Below are positions 37,220-50,762 of a stretch of DNA of 64,000 nt, one piece after another (positions within the stretch are counted from its first letter, which is position 1; every line of letters begins with the position of its first letter). This DNA is from Persicaria tinctoria (Eukaryota; Streptophyta; Magnoliopsida; Caryophyllales; Polygonaceae), in the NCBI GenBank assembly GCA_037127255.1, contig JBANSL010000005.1:81969160-82033159 (forward strand). The letters are read 5' to 3'. The notes under the pieces were generated by a model. The model was not told the origin of the DNA. It ran no database searches and saw only the letters and a list, made by a program, of their open reading frames with translations. A program made the position numbers and the translations under genes.

Positions 37220-37890
37220 AATCAACATAACTAGCTAAAAGCTTGCAAATTTATATAAATGATTTTGAAGAATAAGCACAAGTTGAAGTTTCCTTTGAGA
37301 TACTTGAGTAAGTACGTTGTACATGGTTGCATTCTAATGTGGAGTAAGAGGGTTCTATAAAAGTTGATACAGTTTCAGAACCGTATACGAAATATCAGGT
37401 CTTATGAGATCAAGACAAATATATATAGCAATCGACCCACCAATATTTGTTCCTTGTTTAAGATGTTCAATAGGGGATCTCCCATAATAGTAGACACCTT
37501 ATTGCGTGCCATGTTGCATATGAATAATATAGTTCCTTGACTCAATAAGATGCATGTAGTGTTTGTTTTAGTATGAAGATCAATATCAGTACTTGAATCA
37601 CACACAGGTAACATATCATCAACATATACGAAAGATATTATAATACATGTTGAGTCAATTTTGTAAACAAGGAATTAATAACCATATAGCCCAAATGCAA
37701 CACAAAATTTAATATTTATCTTGTCATTTCTAATACCATTTTTACTATTGCCCATTTTACCATAATCTTTATCCTTTATAGCCTTTAACGACCAAACGAG
37801 CATTGTATCTTTCAATACTTCCATTAGGTTTGTACTTAATCTAGAATATCTATTTAGAACCAATTCCTTAATTACTTGATAAAAGGCCAA
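37220..37890 (-). pseudogene. Degenerate copia RT fragment
   Basis: Scattered minus-strand motifs in two or three frames resemble copia RT: ISFVYVDDML, the catalytic YVDD, then VGRLLYI, THMNA-like and LLKYLKGN, matching GKLLYLTITRPD and IRYLKGTPG. Many stops. Confidence 0.6.
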
Positions 37891-37944
37891 TCAATGCTCT
37901 CTCAAGTATGATTTCTTTCTAATTAAAGCATCTAACTTTGATTT

Positions 37945-38230
37945 TGCAACCCTTGTGGTGCCCATCGCAATCCAGTAGGATGATGGTTAGCTTTCGAGTA
38001 TTCAATTCTTGTGGTGCCCATCGCGATCCAGTAGAGCATGGTTAATTTCCGGGCATTCATCCCCTGTGGGTTTATCGCATTTCAAGCTATCGTCACCGAA
38101 CAAACCGATCAAAATTCAATTTTACCTAAATTGTGTTGGATTAAAAAATCCCACATCAGTGGTGGACCCAAAACAACAACACAATATGAGAAGAGGAGAA
38201 CCCCTTTTTTTGTTGTTTGTTTTATAGCAA
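37945..38230. repeat. Duplicated 30-bp motif and LTR-like fragment
   Basis: CTTGTGGTGCCCATCGC.ATCC occurs at about 37948 and 38009. A later TGTTGGATTAAAAAATCCCA (about 38137) resembles an LTR start. Unresolved remnant. Confidence 0.35.
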
Positions 38231-38628
38231 CCTAGCTTTGTGTTAACAATCTAATTTTGACTAGAAAAATTTCACTGGAAAGGATTCGGAATGGCTCACT
38301 GAAAATCATTTAGAGGGAAAAAAGAGTAGCATTGGAAGAAGGGAAGAAAGCAAAGATTGCGGGGGAGGGGGACACGAATCATGGCATTGTCCTCTTTTAA
38401 CGTTAACATCGATGCCCATTGCTGACTGCTGGTGGCATGCTTCCTTGTTTTCCTACTTGTTTTAATATTGTAACAGCTACCCCTCTTTTTCCTTTTGTTT
38501 TTTAATATATCCTTCAAATGTTTAATTAATATTCCGCATATAATGTAACACTGCACATACTTATAATTGATTGATTTCTTGAGTCAACTCGATCATCTAT
38601 AAGATTTGTATAATCTATATTGTAAGAC

Positions 38629-38953
38629 CATCACAATGGTTTTGATTAAAATATGCACATTTGCACAAAATGCTTAAAAATACATTTCACTTTTTTAGTA
38701 ATTTACTAAAATGTGCATTTTTACACTTCACTCCAATACAATTCATTTAAACCAAAAAATAAAATAAAATCATAAAAAAAAACTAATAAAATTGTCTTAC
38801 TTTTTGTAAAAGTTTAAGCACACGAGGAGGCGGTGTACTCAAATTTGCACATCATGTGCTCAAATGTGTACATTTCCACACACCTAAAACAACAAATGGA
38901 ACTCAAAATTGCCTAAAAAATACACATTTGTACATTTGCACACCATCCTTGTG
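38629..38953. mobile_element. Candidate MITE (Harbinger-like ends)
   Basis: ACCATCACAATGG near 38629 and the inverted CCATCCTTGTGGATG near 38945 bracket AT-rich DNA with repeated TGCACATTTGCAC. Similar ends occur in Tourist-like MITEs. The target duplication is unclear. Confidence 0.35.
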
Positions 38954-39628
38954 GATGATATAAGAAAGTTCACTGAGTTTTGATAATGATGTGTAAAGTA
39001 AATAAGTAATTTTTGCTATGATTTGTACAGTTTAATAAAAATTACTCGTAGTACATAAATAATTACTAAAGTCAATGCCGATATATTGATAAATTGAGAG
39101 CCACATGTGTTGAGTCTTTACAAAGAAAAAAAACGTATATAGAGTCTTAATCGGCCCTATGAGTCCCAATTTATTTATTTACTCTTCCATACGGTGATAC
39201 GGACCATAGTACTTACCCTAGCCCTTTAATTAATTAATATATAAGTTAATTCACTTAATTAACTAGTGTAGGAGAGGATAGCTAGACGACAAAACATCAA
39301 AGGGTCTTCAAGGGAAGCCCCATGTGATTAACAAAGAATCATCCCATTTAGGCAGCTCTTCAGTAACCTCAATTAATACTCGGCTCGTTGCAAACCTCAC
39401 TTTCTTCCTCTTTTCTTTATTCCTTTATTCTTAACTCTTAAGGCTGGGTTGATTATTGCTTTTTCGATCCACAAAATATGCATTTTCGTATTGTACACCA
39501 TTTTTAAGTAACACATTTAACTACCAATGACCCTTGTTTTAGTGTGGTCAAGAGGTGGTTCGTGTATGAGGCTAAGGGTTTAAATCTCACTTCTTACGTC
39601 TATCTATTATATTATACGTAGTATATGA

Positions 39629-40015
39629 TAAAGGAGAAGTCGGCTGAAACACATGTCGGCTTCTCCTTAAAAGTAGTTGTATGAACAAATCATATTTTTG
39701 AAATAAATAATTAATATATGTACAAGATAAAATTAGATATATCTATTTAATCAATATATCTATATATGCATAAGATAAAGTTAGACCCAGTCTAATTGAT
39801 GAATATATGCATAAGATAAAATTTTATTCTAACTCTATTTAATCAATATATCTATATATGCATGAAATAAATTTTGATCCAATTTGATTATATATGGATA
39901 TATTTTTAAAAGATATTAACCATATTTAAATATTATTATTTAAGATAAGATTTAATAATTAATATATGCATAAGATAGAATTTTATTCTAACTCAATTTA
40001 ATCAATATATTGATG
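39629..40015. repeat. Short hairpin followed by an AT-rich tandem repeat
   Basis: AAGGAGAAGTCGGC and the inverted GTCGGCTTCTCCTT (39632-39669) form a stem with an 11-base loop. From about 39705 a 60-70-bp unit containing ATATATGCATAAGATAAAA and TTTAATCAATATATC is repeated four to five times with divergence. Confidence 0.6.
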
Positions 40016-40309
40016 TCGGAGGAGGAGAGAAGGAAGAGGATGTGCAGGAGATCGACGAGGCGGAGGTGACGGGAGGAGAGCAACCTGGAGGACGTTGTGG
40101 CAGTAGGGAGAAAGAAGGAGATGAGGGAGATATGAGATTAGGGTTGGATCTCATGAGGGAAATTTTGTCCAAAAATTTTTAGGTGGACAAAAACCCAATT
40201 AAACATACTTGGTGGACACTCCCTCAATAAGGCCCCCAAAATGGGTCCATTTCTCAAATTTTCTCTATTTTTTTAGACGTTTTAAATATAAATTTATGTA
40301 ATTGTAACC

Positions 40310-40418
40310 ATTTTTTTTTCTTTTGACCGGTGAACCTCTTCACCATAGGGTTTATCAAGCCATCTTTTGATGGTTTCAAGATCGCTTTATCGATCCAATT
40401 CTTGCCTACTGTAAAAAA
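40310..40418 (+). mobile_element. Retroposon tail related to the ZPR intron insert
   Basis: Ends TTGCCTACTGT plus A-run, as at 2860-2884. No target duplication resolved. Confidence 0.45.
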
Positions 40419-40466
40419 GGGTAAGGTATGGAGTACCTGTAAAAAAAAAACTTTATTTTATTTTAA

Positions 40467-41055
40467 GTAGGAATGACAATGAGTTGGGTGGTGGGTGGAA
40501 GGACCCTTATTTCACCCGATCCACTATGGGTGAACTATCACCCTACCCGACCCGCCATCAATATCTATTTCACCCATATCCACTTCACCCACCACCCATC
40601 CGGTGAGCTGGTGAGATGGGTGAAATACGAATGGTTTTTCGCCCATTTGATTTTGTCCATTTCCGTCTAATCCGAAATATAAATTTCCATATATACAACA
40701 TACGAATATAATAAAAAAATGTTATAAAAAATACAACTCTTAAATAACATTATATTTTATAACATAAAAAAAAAGTCAATATTAGAAGATACAATTATTA
40801 TTTCACTCGAATTTCATTGCCAAATCGTATGTAATATTAGAGATTTCGGATTAGAAAAGAAAAATAAATAAATTTATATATTTTTATTCATAAATCACAA
40901 TAATAAAATAAACAAAGATTATACTATATTGTAAATGGGTGATGGGTGGAAGCGGGTGGTAGATGATAGGTCGGATGTGGGTGGAGAAAATCATCACCCA
41001 CCTCCAACCCGACCCATCATCCACTTTCCATCCATTTTTTTCCCCAACTGTCCTA
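40467..41055. mobile_element. hAT-like MITE upstream of IDH
   Basis: Starts TAGGAATGACAATG and ends near AACTGTCCTA. Arms rich in GGGTGGTGGGTGG and its inverse CACCCACC flank an AT-rich core. No target duplication was found. The right end is about 75 bp from the IDH TATA box. Confidence 0.5.
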
Positions 41056-41128
41056 AAAAGTGGCCCGTTGGCTTTCTAGGCCCATTGGCCCAATTTAAAG
41101 CTGACTTTGTCTCAACGGGGTTTCGACT

Positions 41129-41136
41129 TATAAAAA
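41129..41136 (+). promoter_or_regulatory. Candidate TATA box of the IDH gene
   Basis: TATAAAAA 46 bp before the ATG, implying a very short leader of about 15-25 nt. Confidence 0.55.
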
Positions 41137-41181
41137 GCGTTTGACGAAATTCGATCTCCTTTTCACTTTTCCTCCTGGAGA

Positions 41182-44895
<3,714 letters not shown>

Positions 44896-45890
44896 AGGAG
44901 GATTCCTTCATAAACATGCTTTTTTGTCAACTCGGTTTTTGCTATTGGTTGGAGTTCCTTTGCAGAGTGTCTGTTCAGACTCTCGTGCGCAGGTCCATTG
45001 GGATATAGGTGATGCCTAACATTCTTATAAAATGTTCTATTTAAAATTTGTCGATATTCTTCTATGCATAGGTAACTTAGCCTTCTGTTTGAGGTTCGAG
45101 CAATGATATTACATTGATCCAGACTTGGAAGCCTGACTTACCTTTGCATAGAGCCTGTTTAACGTGCTCGGGAACTGAGCACACATGTAGAGAAGACTAT
45201 TATCTTCCAGAGTTGTAGTTTTTTTTAGATCATTTGATATACATTGCTCATTTGCATACAATAATGGCATCAGCATTATTTTTGATGTCTTCCCCTCTTC
45301 TCCCTCCCTTCGTATCAAAGTTACAATATATCTGTAACTCTATTTTTAGTTATATTTATGAATGTTTTACTCATTTCAGATGATCCTTCTATTCTTGGTA
45401 GATCCCTTGTATTGAATTCACATAATATATTGATACTTTCCCCTCTTAGTTGATGAAGTGTTTGTTGGATTTCATTGTTTGATTTGCGCGCCCTTGAAAT
45501 TCAGTGATCGATAGGGCTTTATGTTTCACTGTCATTAACATTTTTATCATATCAGCGACTCTACTTGTACGCCCTACAAAGATGTGGATCAGCTGAAATG
45601 ATTCGAATACCTTCATTTTTGGCAAGCATTTGCACTTTTTTCAGATATTTGAGAAGTAAAAACAGCATCGAATGATTCGAATCGGGTATGGTGCCCACCG
45701 ATCATTTCTTGGCCTTTAAACAAATGTGCTCACTGTTTATTCGGCCATATACCACCGGTTCTCCATTGTGAGTTGATGCCCAAACCTTACCCTTATGTTT
45801 GTCTCAATATCCATCTACCACAAGGTCCACAACCTTCCAAAATAAAAAAGCTTCATCTTTTACCCTTATGTTTGTCTCAATAATCGACCG
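44896..45890 (+). other. IDH 3' flank; source of a copy at 60205-60440
   Basis: Presumed 3' UTR and downstream DNA. Blocks at 44939-45600 recur in order at 60205-60440. No further gene recognised. Confidence 0.55.
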
Positions 45891-45899
45891 TCCTTTCTT

Positions 45900-46474
45900 C
45901 CGACAGATGACCTATATTTGTTCTACCCGTCGATAGCTTCATTTTTATAATATTATAAGGCTCAATCTGATCAGATAACTAAGTAAAAAGTTATGAACAT
46001 TTGAAAGTTAAAAACAGATTAATTATTTTAAATGTCTTTTAATGAATCACGGTGCTGTTTTTATATTTTACTTAACTTGATGTTTTGGAAATATAATTCA
46101 ACTCAAGAGCTTTGAAACTAGATGTTATTTTGGTAATAATAGCTTACATATTGACTTTATAAGTTTTACAAGATTTCTTTTTAGACAAAAAGAATGTTGT
46201 TATAGAATAAAATGACATCGTTTTTTTAGTTTGAAGAGAAAAAATATATATAACAACTCATGACACAATTTTTGAACTAAAACACCATTGTTTTGGAAAA
46301 AAACGTTGTTTTGAACTAAAAAAATATTGTCTTGAACTAAAATATCACCGTTTAATCTAAAATATCATAGTTTTGGTTCATTAAACTAAACAAAAATCTA
46401 TCGAAGAGTGACTCGGTAATTCGTACAAAACTTCGCCCCCCTCCCTGTTCGATAAATTTCTAGCTCCGTCATTG
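45900..46474 (+). mobile_element. CAGTGGCGG-type MITE, copy 2, degenerate
   Basis: Shares CCGTCGATAGCTTC and AAGTAAAAAGTTATGAAC with the copies at 4009 and 51084. The right end CTAGCTCCGTCATTG matches CTAGCTCCACCTCTG of the 51084 element. The left end is not clear. Confidence 0.55.
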
Positions 46475-46988
46475 TTAGTGCTTAGGTGTCAATGGGTCCA
46501 AGAGAGAGTACAAGATTGAGAATAAACTATTCTAATATTGTACTGTGAGGCTTGTTGGAATTCATGACTGGGGTACGTTTGCACATACACTAATAGTAAT
46601 ATAACATAACACAAGTATTGTGAGGTTTGTTGAGATTCATGACCAGAGATTTAAAATAAAATTTAAAGACCAAGATTATTTATTGAAAACGACATGATTA
46701 TTCTTACATAAATCACACGAATAACTAAGTAGGAATAATCACGTTACAACACGAAATTTTCATATGCAAAAAACTATTCACGCATACGAATAATTATTTT
46801 ACACCAACCTAATATATATATATATATATAATGGAGACAAATGACTTGACAAAACTTGACACAACCTCAACATCAAACCATTTTTTCCAGTGTACATAAG
46901 TCATCCTCGTCCACTCAGACCTTTGATCAAAAGATTGCAACAAAGTTAACTTGACTTAAAATTCTTTTAAGAGTGAATTATTGCACCT

Positions 46989-48416
46989 TCAAATATTCCA
47001 CAAGTGGGCCAATCTTGAGAGAGTGACACTTGAGTCCCCATCTTTGTCCATTCTTCTTCTTGCTTCATCTTTGAGTGTCTTCATCCTCTCTTTGATCTCT
47101 TCCCCGTCCTTCCCTTCCATTAACGCCTTCACCGCCTCCGCAATATCCTCCCTCTCTACGACCCTCTCATCGTTCTTCTTGACCCGGAGTGCCACCTTAA
47201 CCTCCTCCACCAGCTCTATTGCGTTTATCTTCTGCTCCGCGTACAATGGCCACGCGATGAACCCTACCCCGTTAAGCACACCTTCCAAGATCGAGTTCCA
47301 CCCACAGTGCGTCAAGAACCCTCCCGTCGCCCCATGGCTAAGGATCTCTACTTGCGGTGCCCACGAATGCACCACCAGACCCCTCCCCTTTGTCCTCTCC
47401 ACGAACCCTTGAGGTAGAAACCCTAATGGACTGCTTTCTTCTTTCGACTCCGAGCCCAAGGTTATGTATGAAGCCGAATCATTCGGCCTCCTCACCACCC
47501 AGAGGAACCTTTGCTGGCTCAGCTCAAGCCCCCATGCTAGCTCGGTCACCTGTTTGGTGGAATGGGTCCCACCGCCCCCGAAGCTCACGTATAGTACTGA
47601 GCCTAGCGGCTGCTCATCTAGCCATCTTAGGCAACCTGATGGCTCGCTTTTCGAACCCTCCCTAACAATTGGACCCACAAGATGGACAGGTGGACCGGTG
47701 TTCAATAAAGCCCTAATGGGGCAGTCCTCTAAGGACTGAAAGCTATTCAGTATAATAGCTTCACATGACTTGAACCTCTTGCAATGATCGACGAACCACT
47801 TGGGGTGTACGGTGGTTCGGTGCTGAAACGGATCAGGAAGATCCTTCACTCGAACCGTAGAGCATCCGGGGAAGCTGAGGGGCTCATCGGGGCCCCATTC
47901 GTCGTGTGATTCGATCTCCGTAGGGAGGTGGAGGAACACTGATAAGGAGATTGCGGAGGCAGCGTAGTATAGGTAGGACTTGATCCCAAGCTCCGAACCG
48001 ACGCGGATCACATCGGTAGCAAACATGTCGACGATCAAGGCCGCGACGGGGAGCTCACGGGAGATCTCTCGGAGAGTTTGGCGGAGAAGGGGGAGGGAGC
48101 GGCTGATTGATTGGAGGACACGGGAGAAAACCTCGTCATGGAAGTCGGAGAAGGCGGGGAAAGACGGAGGGGGGAGGTTGATGATGTTGAAGGCGGTGAC
48201 GGGGAGCGAGGAGAGCTCCGGTGGGGTGGTAGGGGCGGAGGTGTTAGCGTCGTCGTCGGTCATCGGGGTGAGGATGAAAGTGAAGAATAAAGAGGGGTTA
48301 TGGAGGAGGAGGTGCCGGGCGAACTCGGCGAGTGAGATGAGGTGGCTGCCGGTGCCCGGGATCGGGATGATGGCAATGTGAGTTTGCTTGTTTGAAGTTG
48401 CATCCATGGAGGCCAT
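46989..48416 (-). CDS. Family 1 UDP-glycosyltransferase, UGT72-like, 475 aa, intact
   Basis: A single exon runs from ATG at 48416 to the stop at 46989. H13 (KQTHIAIIP) is in the catalytic His position, followed by PGTGSHLISLAEFA. An IVDMFATD block carries the probable activating Asp. The C-terminal PSPG box, residues 352-395, is exactly 44 long, starting WAPQVEILSHG and ending WPLYAEQ. The final Gln is typical of UDP-glucose use. The box reads NGVGFIAW where NGVPLIAW is usual. Overall similarity is to hydroquinone/monolignol glucosyltransferases (UGT72 group), cytosolic enzymes that glucosylate phenolics; the substrate is not predictable here. A TATA-like TTTATATT lies about 55 bp upstream. 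It is the only intact copy of three in this window. Confidence 0.93.
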   Translation of the reverse strand: MASMDATSNKQTHIAIIPIPGTGSHLISLAEFARHLLLHNPSLFFTFILTPMTDDDANTSAPTTPPELSSLPVTAFNIINLPPPSFPAFSDFHDEVFSRVLQSISRSLPLLRQTLREISRELPVAALIVDMFATDVIRVGSELGIKSYLYYAASAISLSVFLHLPTEIESHDEWGPDEPLSFPGCSTVRVKDLPDPFQHRTTVHPKWFVDHCKRFKSCEAIILNSFQSLEDCPIRALLNTGPPVHLVGPIVREGSKSEPSGCLRWLDEQPLGSVLYVSFGGGGTHSTKQVTELAWGLELSQQRFLWVVRRPNDSASYITLGSESKEESSPLGFLPQGFVERTKGRGLVVHSWAPQVEILSHGATGGFLTHCGWNSILEGVLNGVGFIAWPLYAEQKINAIELVEEVKVALRVKKNDERVVEREDIAEAVKALMEGKDGEEIKERMKTLKDEARRRMDKDGDSSVTLSRLAHLWNI

Positions 48417-48868
48417 AGCTAATAGCTTTGTACGTCGTTGTTAAGTGCTTATGAGAACACAACAAATTGAATATAAAGGCTGAGAGTAGCTGTGGTCATG
48501 TGGATAAGATATCTTCATATCCATGTAAGAAAATCTGGTGTGGAAGATCTTGTGGTCTATTTAATTTTTTTTTTTTAATAAGGAATGAGGAGTGAATACC
48601 TCAATCTCATAATTCTTTTAAAAATTGGCCTATGTACTTAACACCAAAAAATTTTCAAAAATAAATTATATTTTTGTTGTATACCTTATATCAATATATT
48701 TATAAATTTTTTATCATTAAATTAAAAACATGTTTTAGAAAAATAGTTGTAAAATAATACTGTATGTTTTTAGATATTTAATACTTGGCATATATAGCTT
48801 ATAAAATATAAATATTTTTTTTTTAAAAAAAAAGTTTGGTGATATTCAAAATAATTAAATACTCCGTA

Positions 48869-49020
48869 TTTTTTTTTCTGTTTGATGACAAGGAACGGTA
48901 AACCAACTTGCGTCGATCGGTTCGACCCACTAATAAGGAAAGACAAACATTTGATGAAAATCTCAAATAAGGGGAGAAAGTAGGAATCGAATTCGGAACC
49001 TCACCACTAAACCACCGGGC
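48869..49020 (-). mobile_element. tRNA-derived SINE with target duplication
   Basis: The minus strand has an A-box-like TGGTTTAGTGG and B-box-like ATTCGATTCC, a body ending in ACCGTTCCTTGTCATC, and an A-run tail (plus-strand T-run 48869-48877). Flanks are ATTAAATACTCCGTA (48854-48868) and ATTAAATACTCTGTA (49021-49035), a 15-bp duplication with one mismatch. Related copies lie at about 55215-55388 and 61625-61775. Confidence 0.8.
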
Positions 49021-49039
49021 ATTAAATACTCTGTAATTT

Positions 49040-49990
49040 GTTACACGAACGAAGGAAACTTGCTAAATGATGAATCAACTTCATCCATTAACTTTTCTTT
49101 CATAATGTTAATATCTTATCTTCAAATTATGAGTCAATAATGAAGGTGTTGAACCCTTGCTCAATAATTTCCCCTGCACTAAAATGATAAATCAACTTCA
49201 TCCATTAACTTCTCATTCATCAACTTCAAATGGTCAGCAATGAAACCCCCTTTCACCGATCAACGACCACCTCGATCGATCAACCATGGCTGAGGCCGCC
49301 TTGCTGATAGGCTAAAAACCTACATGTAAGTATACGGGATCGATTGTAGTATCAAGGAATAAAATTATCGTTCTTCCCAAGGGTCCTAAGTTAAGGACCA
49401 ATATCAATCAATCTAATTAAGTAATTAAGAACTTCTACATCATGCCAAGTATTGAATTAATCCGGTTACGTTGTTCATATTCATCTATAAGTTATTAAAC
49501 TCTCATTATTCACTTTAGACTATTACTAGTAAACCGGTGTTATTCCAAAGCTAGTAAATTCACTCTCAATCCAAAACTATTGTGTTCACTTTCGACGAAA
49601 AGTTATTAAGCGTGTCAAAGCTATTCACTTTAAATCAAAAGCTAGCTAGTTCACCTCAAATAGAAAGCTATTAGATTCACTTTGATTCGGAACTATTAAA
49701 CATACTATGTTATATTGTCATGCTATTCACAACAAATCTATTAAACAAATCAATACTTGACAACATGTTAAACCTAATAACCCATCACCTTAGACCAGAG
49801 AATTAACCAAGCATAATCGAATATATGATAAAAACAATTGAATCAATCTCAACAATCATGAACTAAATTAGAAGAGAAAGAGTAAGAAGACTTATTCTTA
49901 ATCTTGTAAATAATCCAAAAGTTAAAACTTGATTGAAGCTTAAATCTTCGATCACACCAAACTAAATCGCCGTTAAACGATAGAAAAAAC
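49040..49990. other. Intergenic DNA, LTR-like in part
   Basis: From about 49305, GATAGGCTAAAAACCTACAT..GTATACGGGATCG resembles retroelement untranslated DNA, followed by repeated short blocks (AAAGCTA, ATTCACTTT). No frame with a domain. Confidence 0.35.
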
Positions 49991-49992
49991 TA

Positions 49993-50331
49993 CTCCCTCC
50001 GTTTGGAATTAATTGACGTTTTGGAATTTTACACACTAATTAAGGAGTTCAGTTTCCCAATTCAACTTAAAATTATGCACATTAATCAAGTACAAAAGTG
50101 ATTTGAAGTGACTCTGCACCTTCTTACAAAAAGTACTCCGTACAATTAATTAGTGTAGAACTAGAGGGTAAATGGAGAAGTTGATATGTACTTGGAGGTG
50201 GGGGGTTAATTAATGGAGGAGTTGATACGTATATTTGGAGGTAGGGGGTTGATTAGCCGTACAATTAAATTAGTAAAAGTGGTGTGTCAGACTCAAAAAC
50301 GTCAGTTAAATGCAAATGCAAACGGAGGGAG
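49993..50331. mobile_element. Stowaway-type (Tc1/mariner) MITE, 339 bp
   Basis: Terminal inverted repeats CTCCCTCCGTTT/AAACGGAGGGAG with TA on each side (49991-49992 and 50332-50333), the defining Stowaway signature. Confidence 0.9.
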
Positions 50332-50567
50332 TAAACCCTACAAGCCTTATTGTACGGCAAAAGTCCCAAGAGACCTCTAATCATTCCTCTCTCTCTCTCT
50401 CAATATATATGAATAGAAAAAGAAAGCGAAGGCCACATGGGCCGATCCATGTGTACAGCAAAGTCCGAGCTCAACTCCCCTTTGCTCTTCCAACCAATAC
50501 GTATATAAATATATTATATATATGTGTGAAGTGTGATCATTCCACCAAAAAATATATACTGTATATA

Positions 50568-50762
50568 TTTTTTTTTTGGGTAAAAAGGTGAGAGAGGTAA
50601 GCTCTCAATAAACGAAAGAAAACGGGCTACACAGGCAAAAGTCGGAGATTAGCCCTTTCCCTAATATCCTCGAAGACAAGCTCATACATCATAGGAGATG
50701 GCACAACAAGTTCATGAAAACCAAGAGAAGAAGAAAGAGCCATGGAAGCAAGGGAGTCAGCT
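50568..50762 (-). mobile_element. LINE 3' end at the NLR 5' boundary
   Basis: The T-run 50568-50577 is the poly-A tail of a minus-strand copy. Upstream the minus strand encodes DSLASMALSSSLGFHELVV and a C-terminus like RANLRLLPV, typical of the end of LINE ORF2. It sits exactly where the NLR coiled-coil coding sequence should begin. Confidence 0.7.

Noticed and set aside
39270..39400. Possible microRNA target or gene start
   Set aside because: No paired arm and no known target motif on inspection.
46981..48381. Plus-strand frames over the UGT copies
   Set aside because: Complementary shadows that recur at the same places in all three copies.
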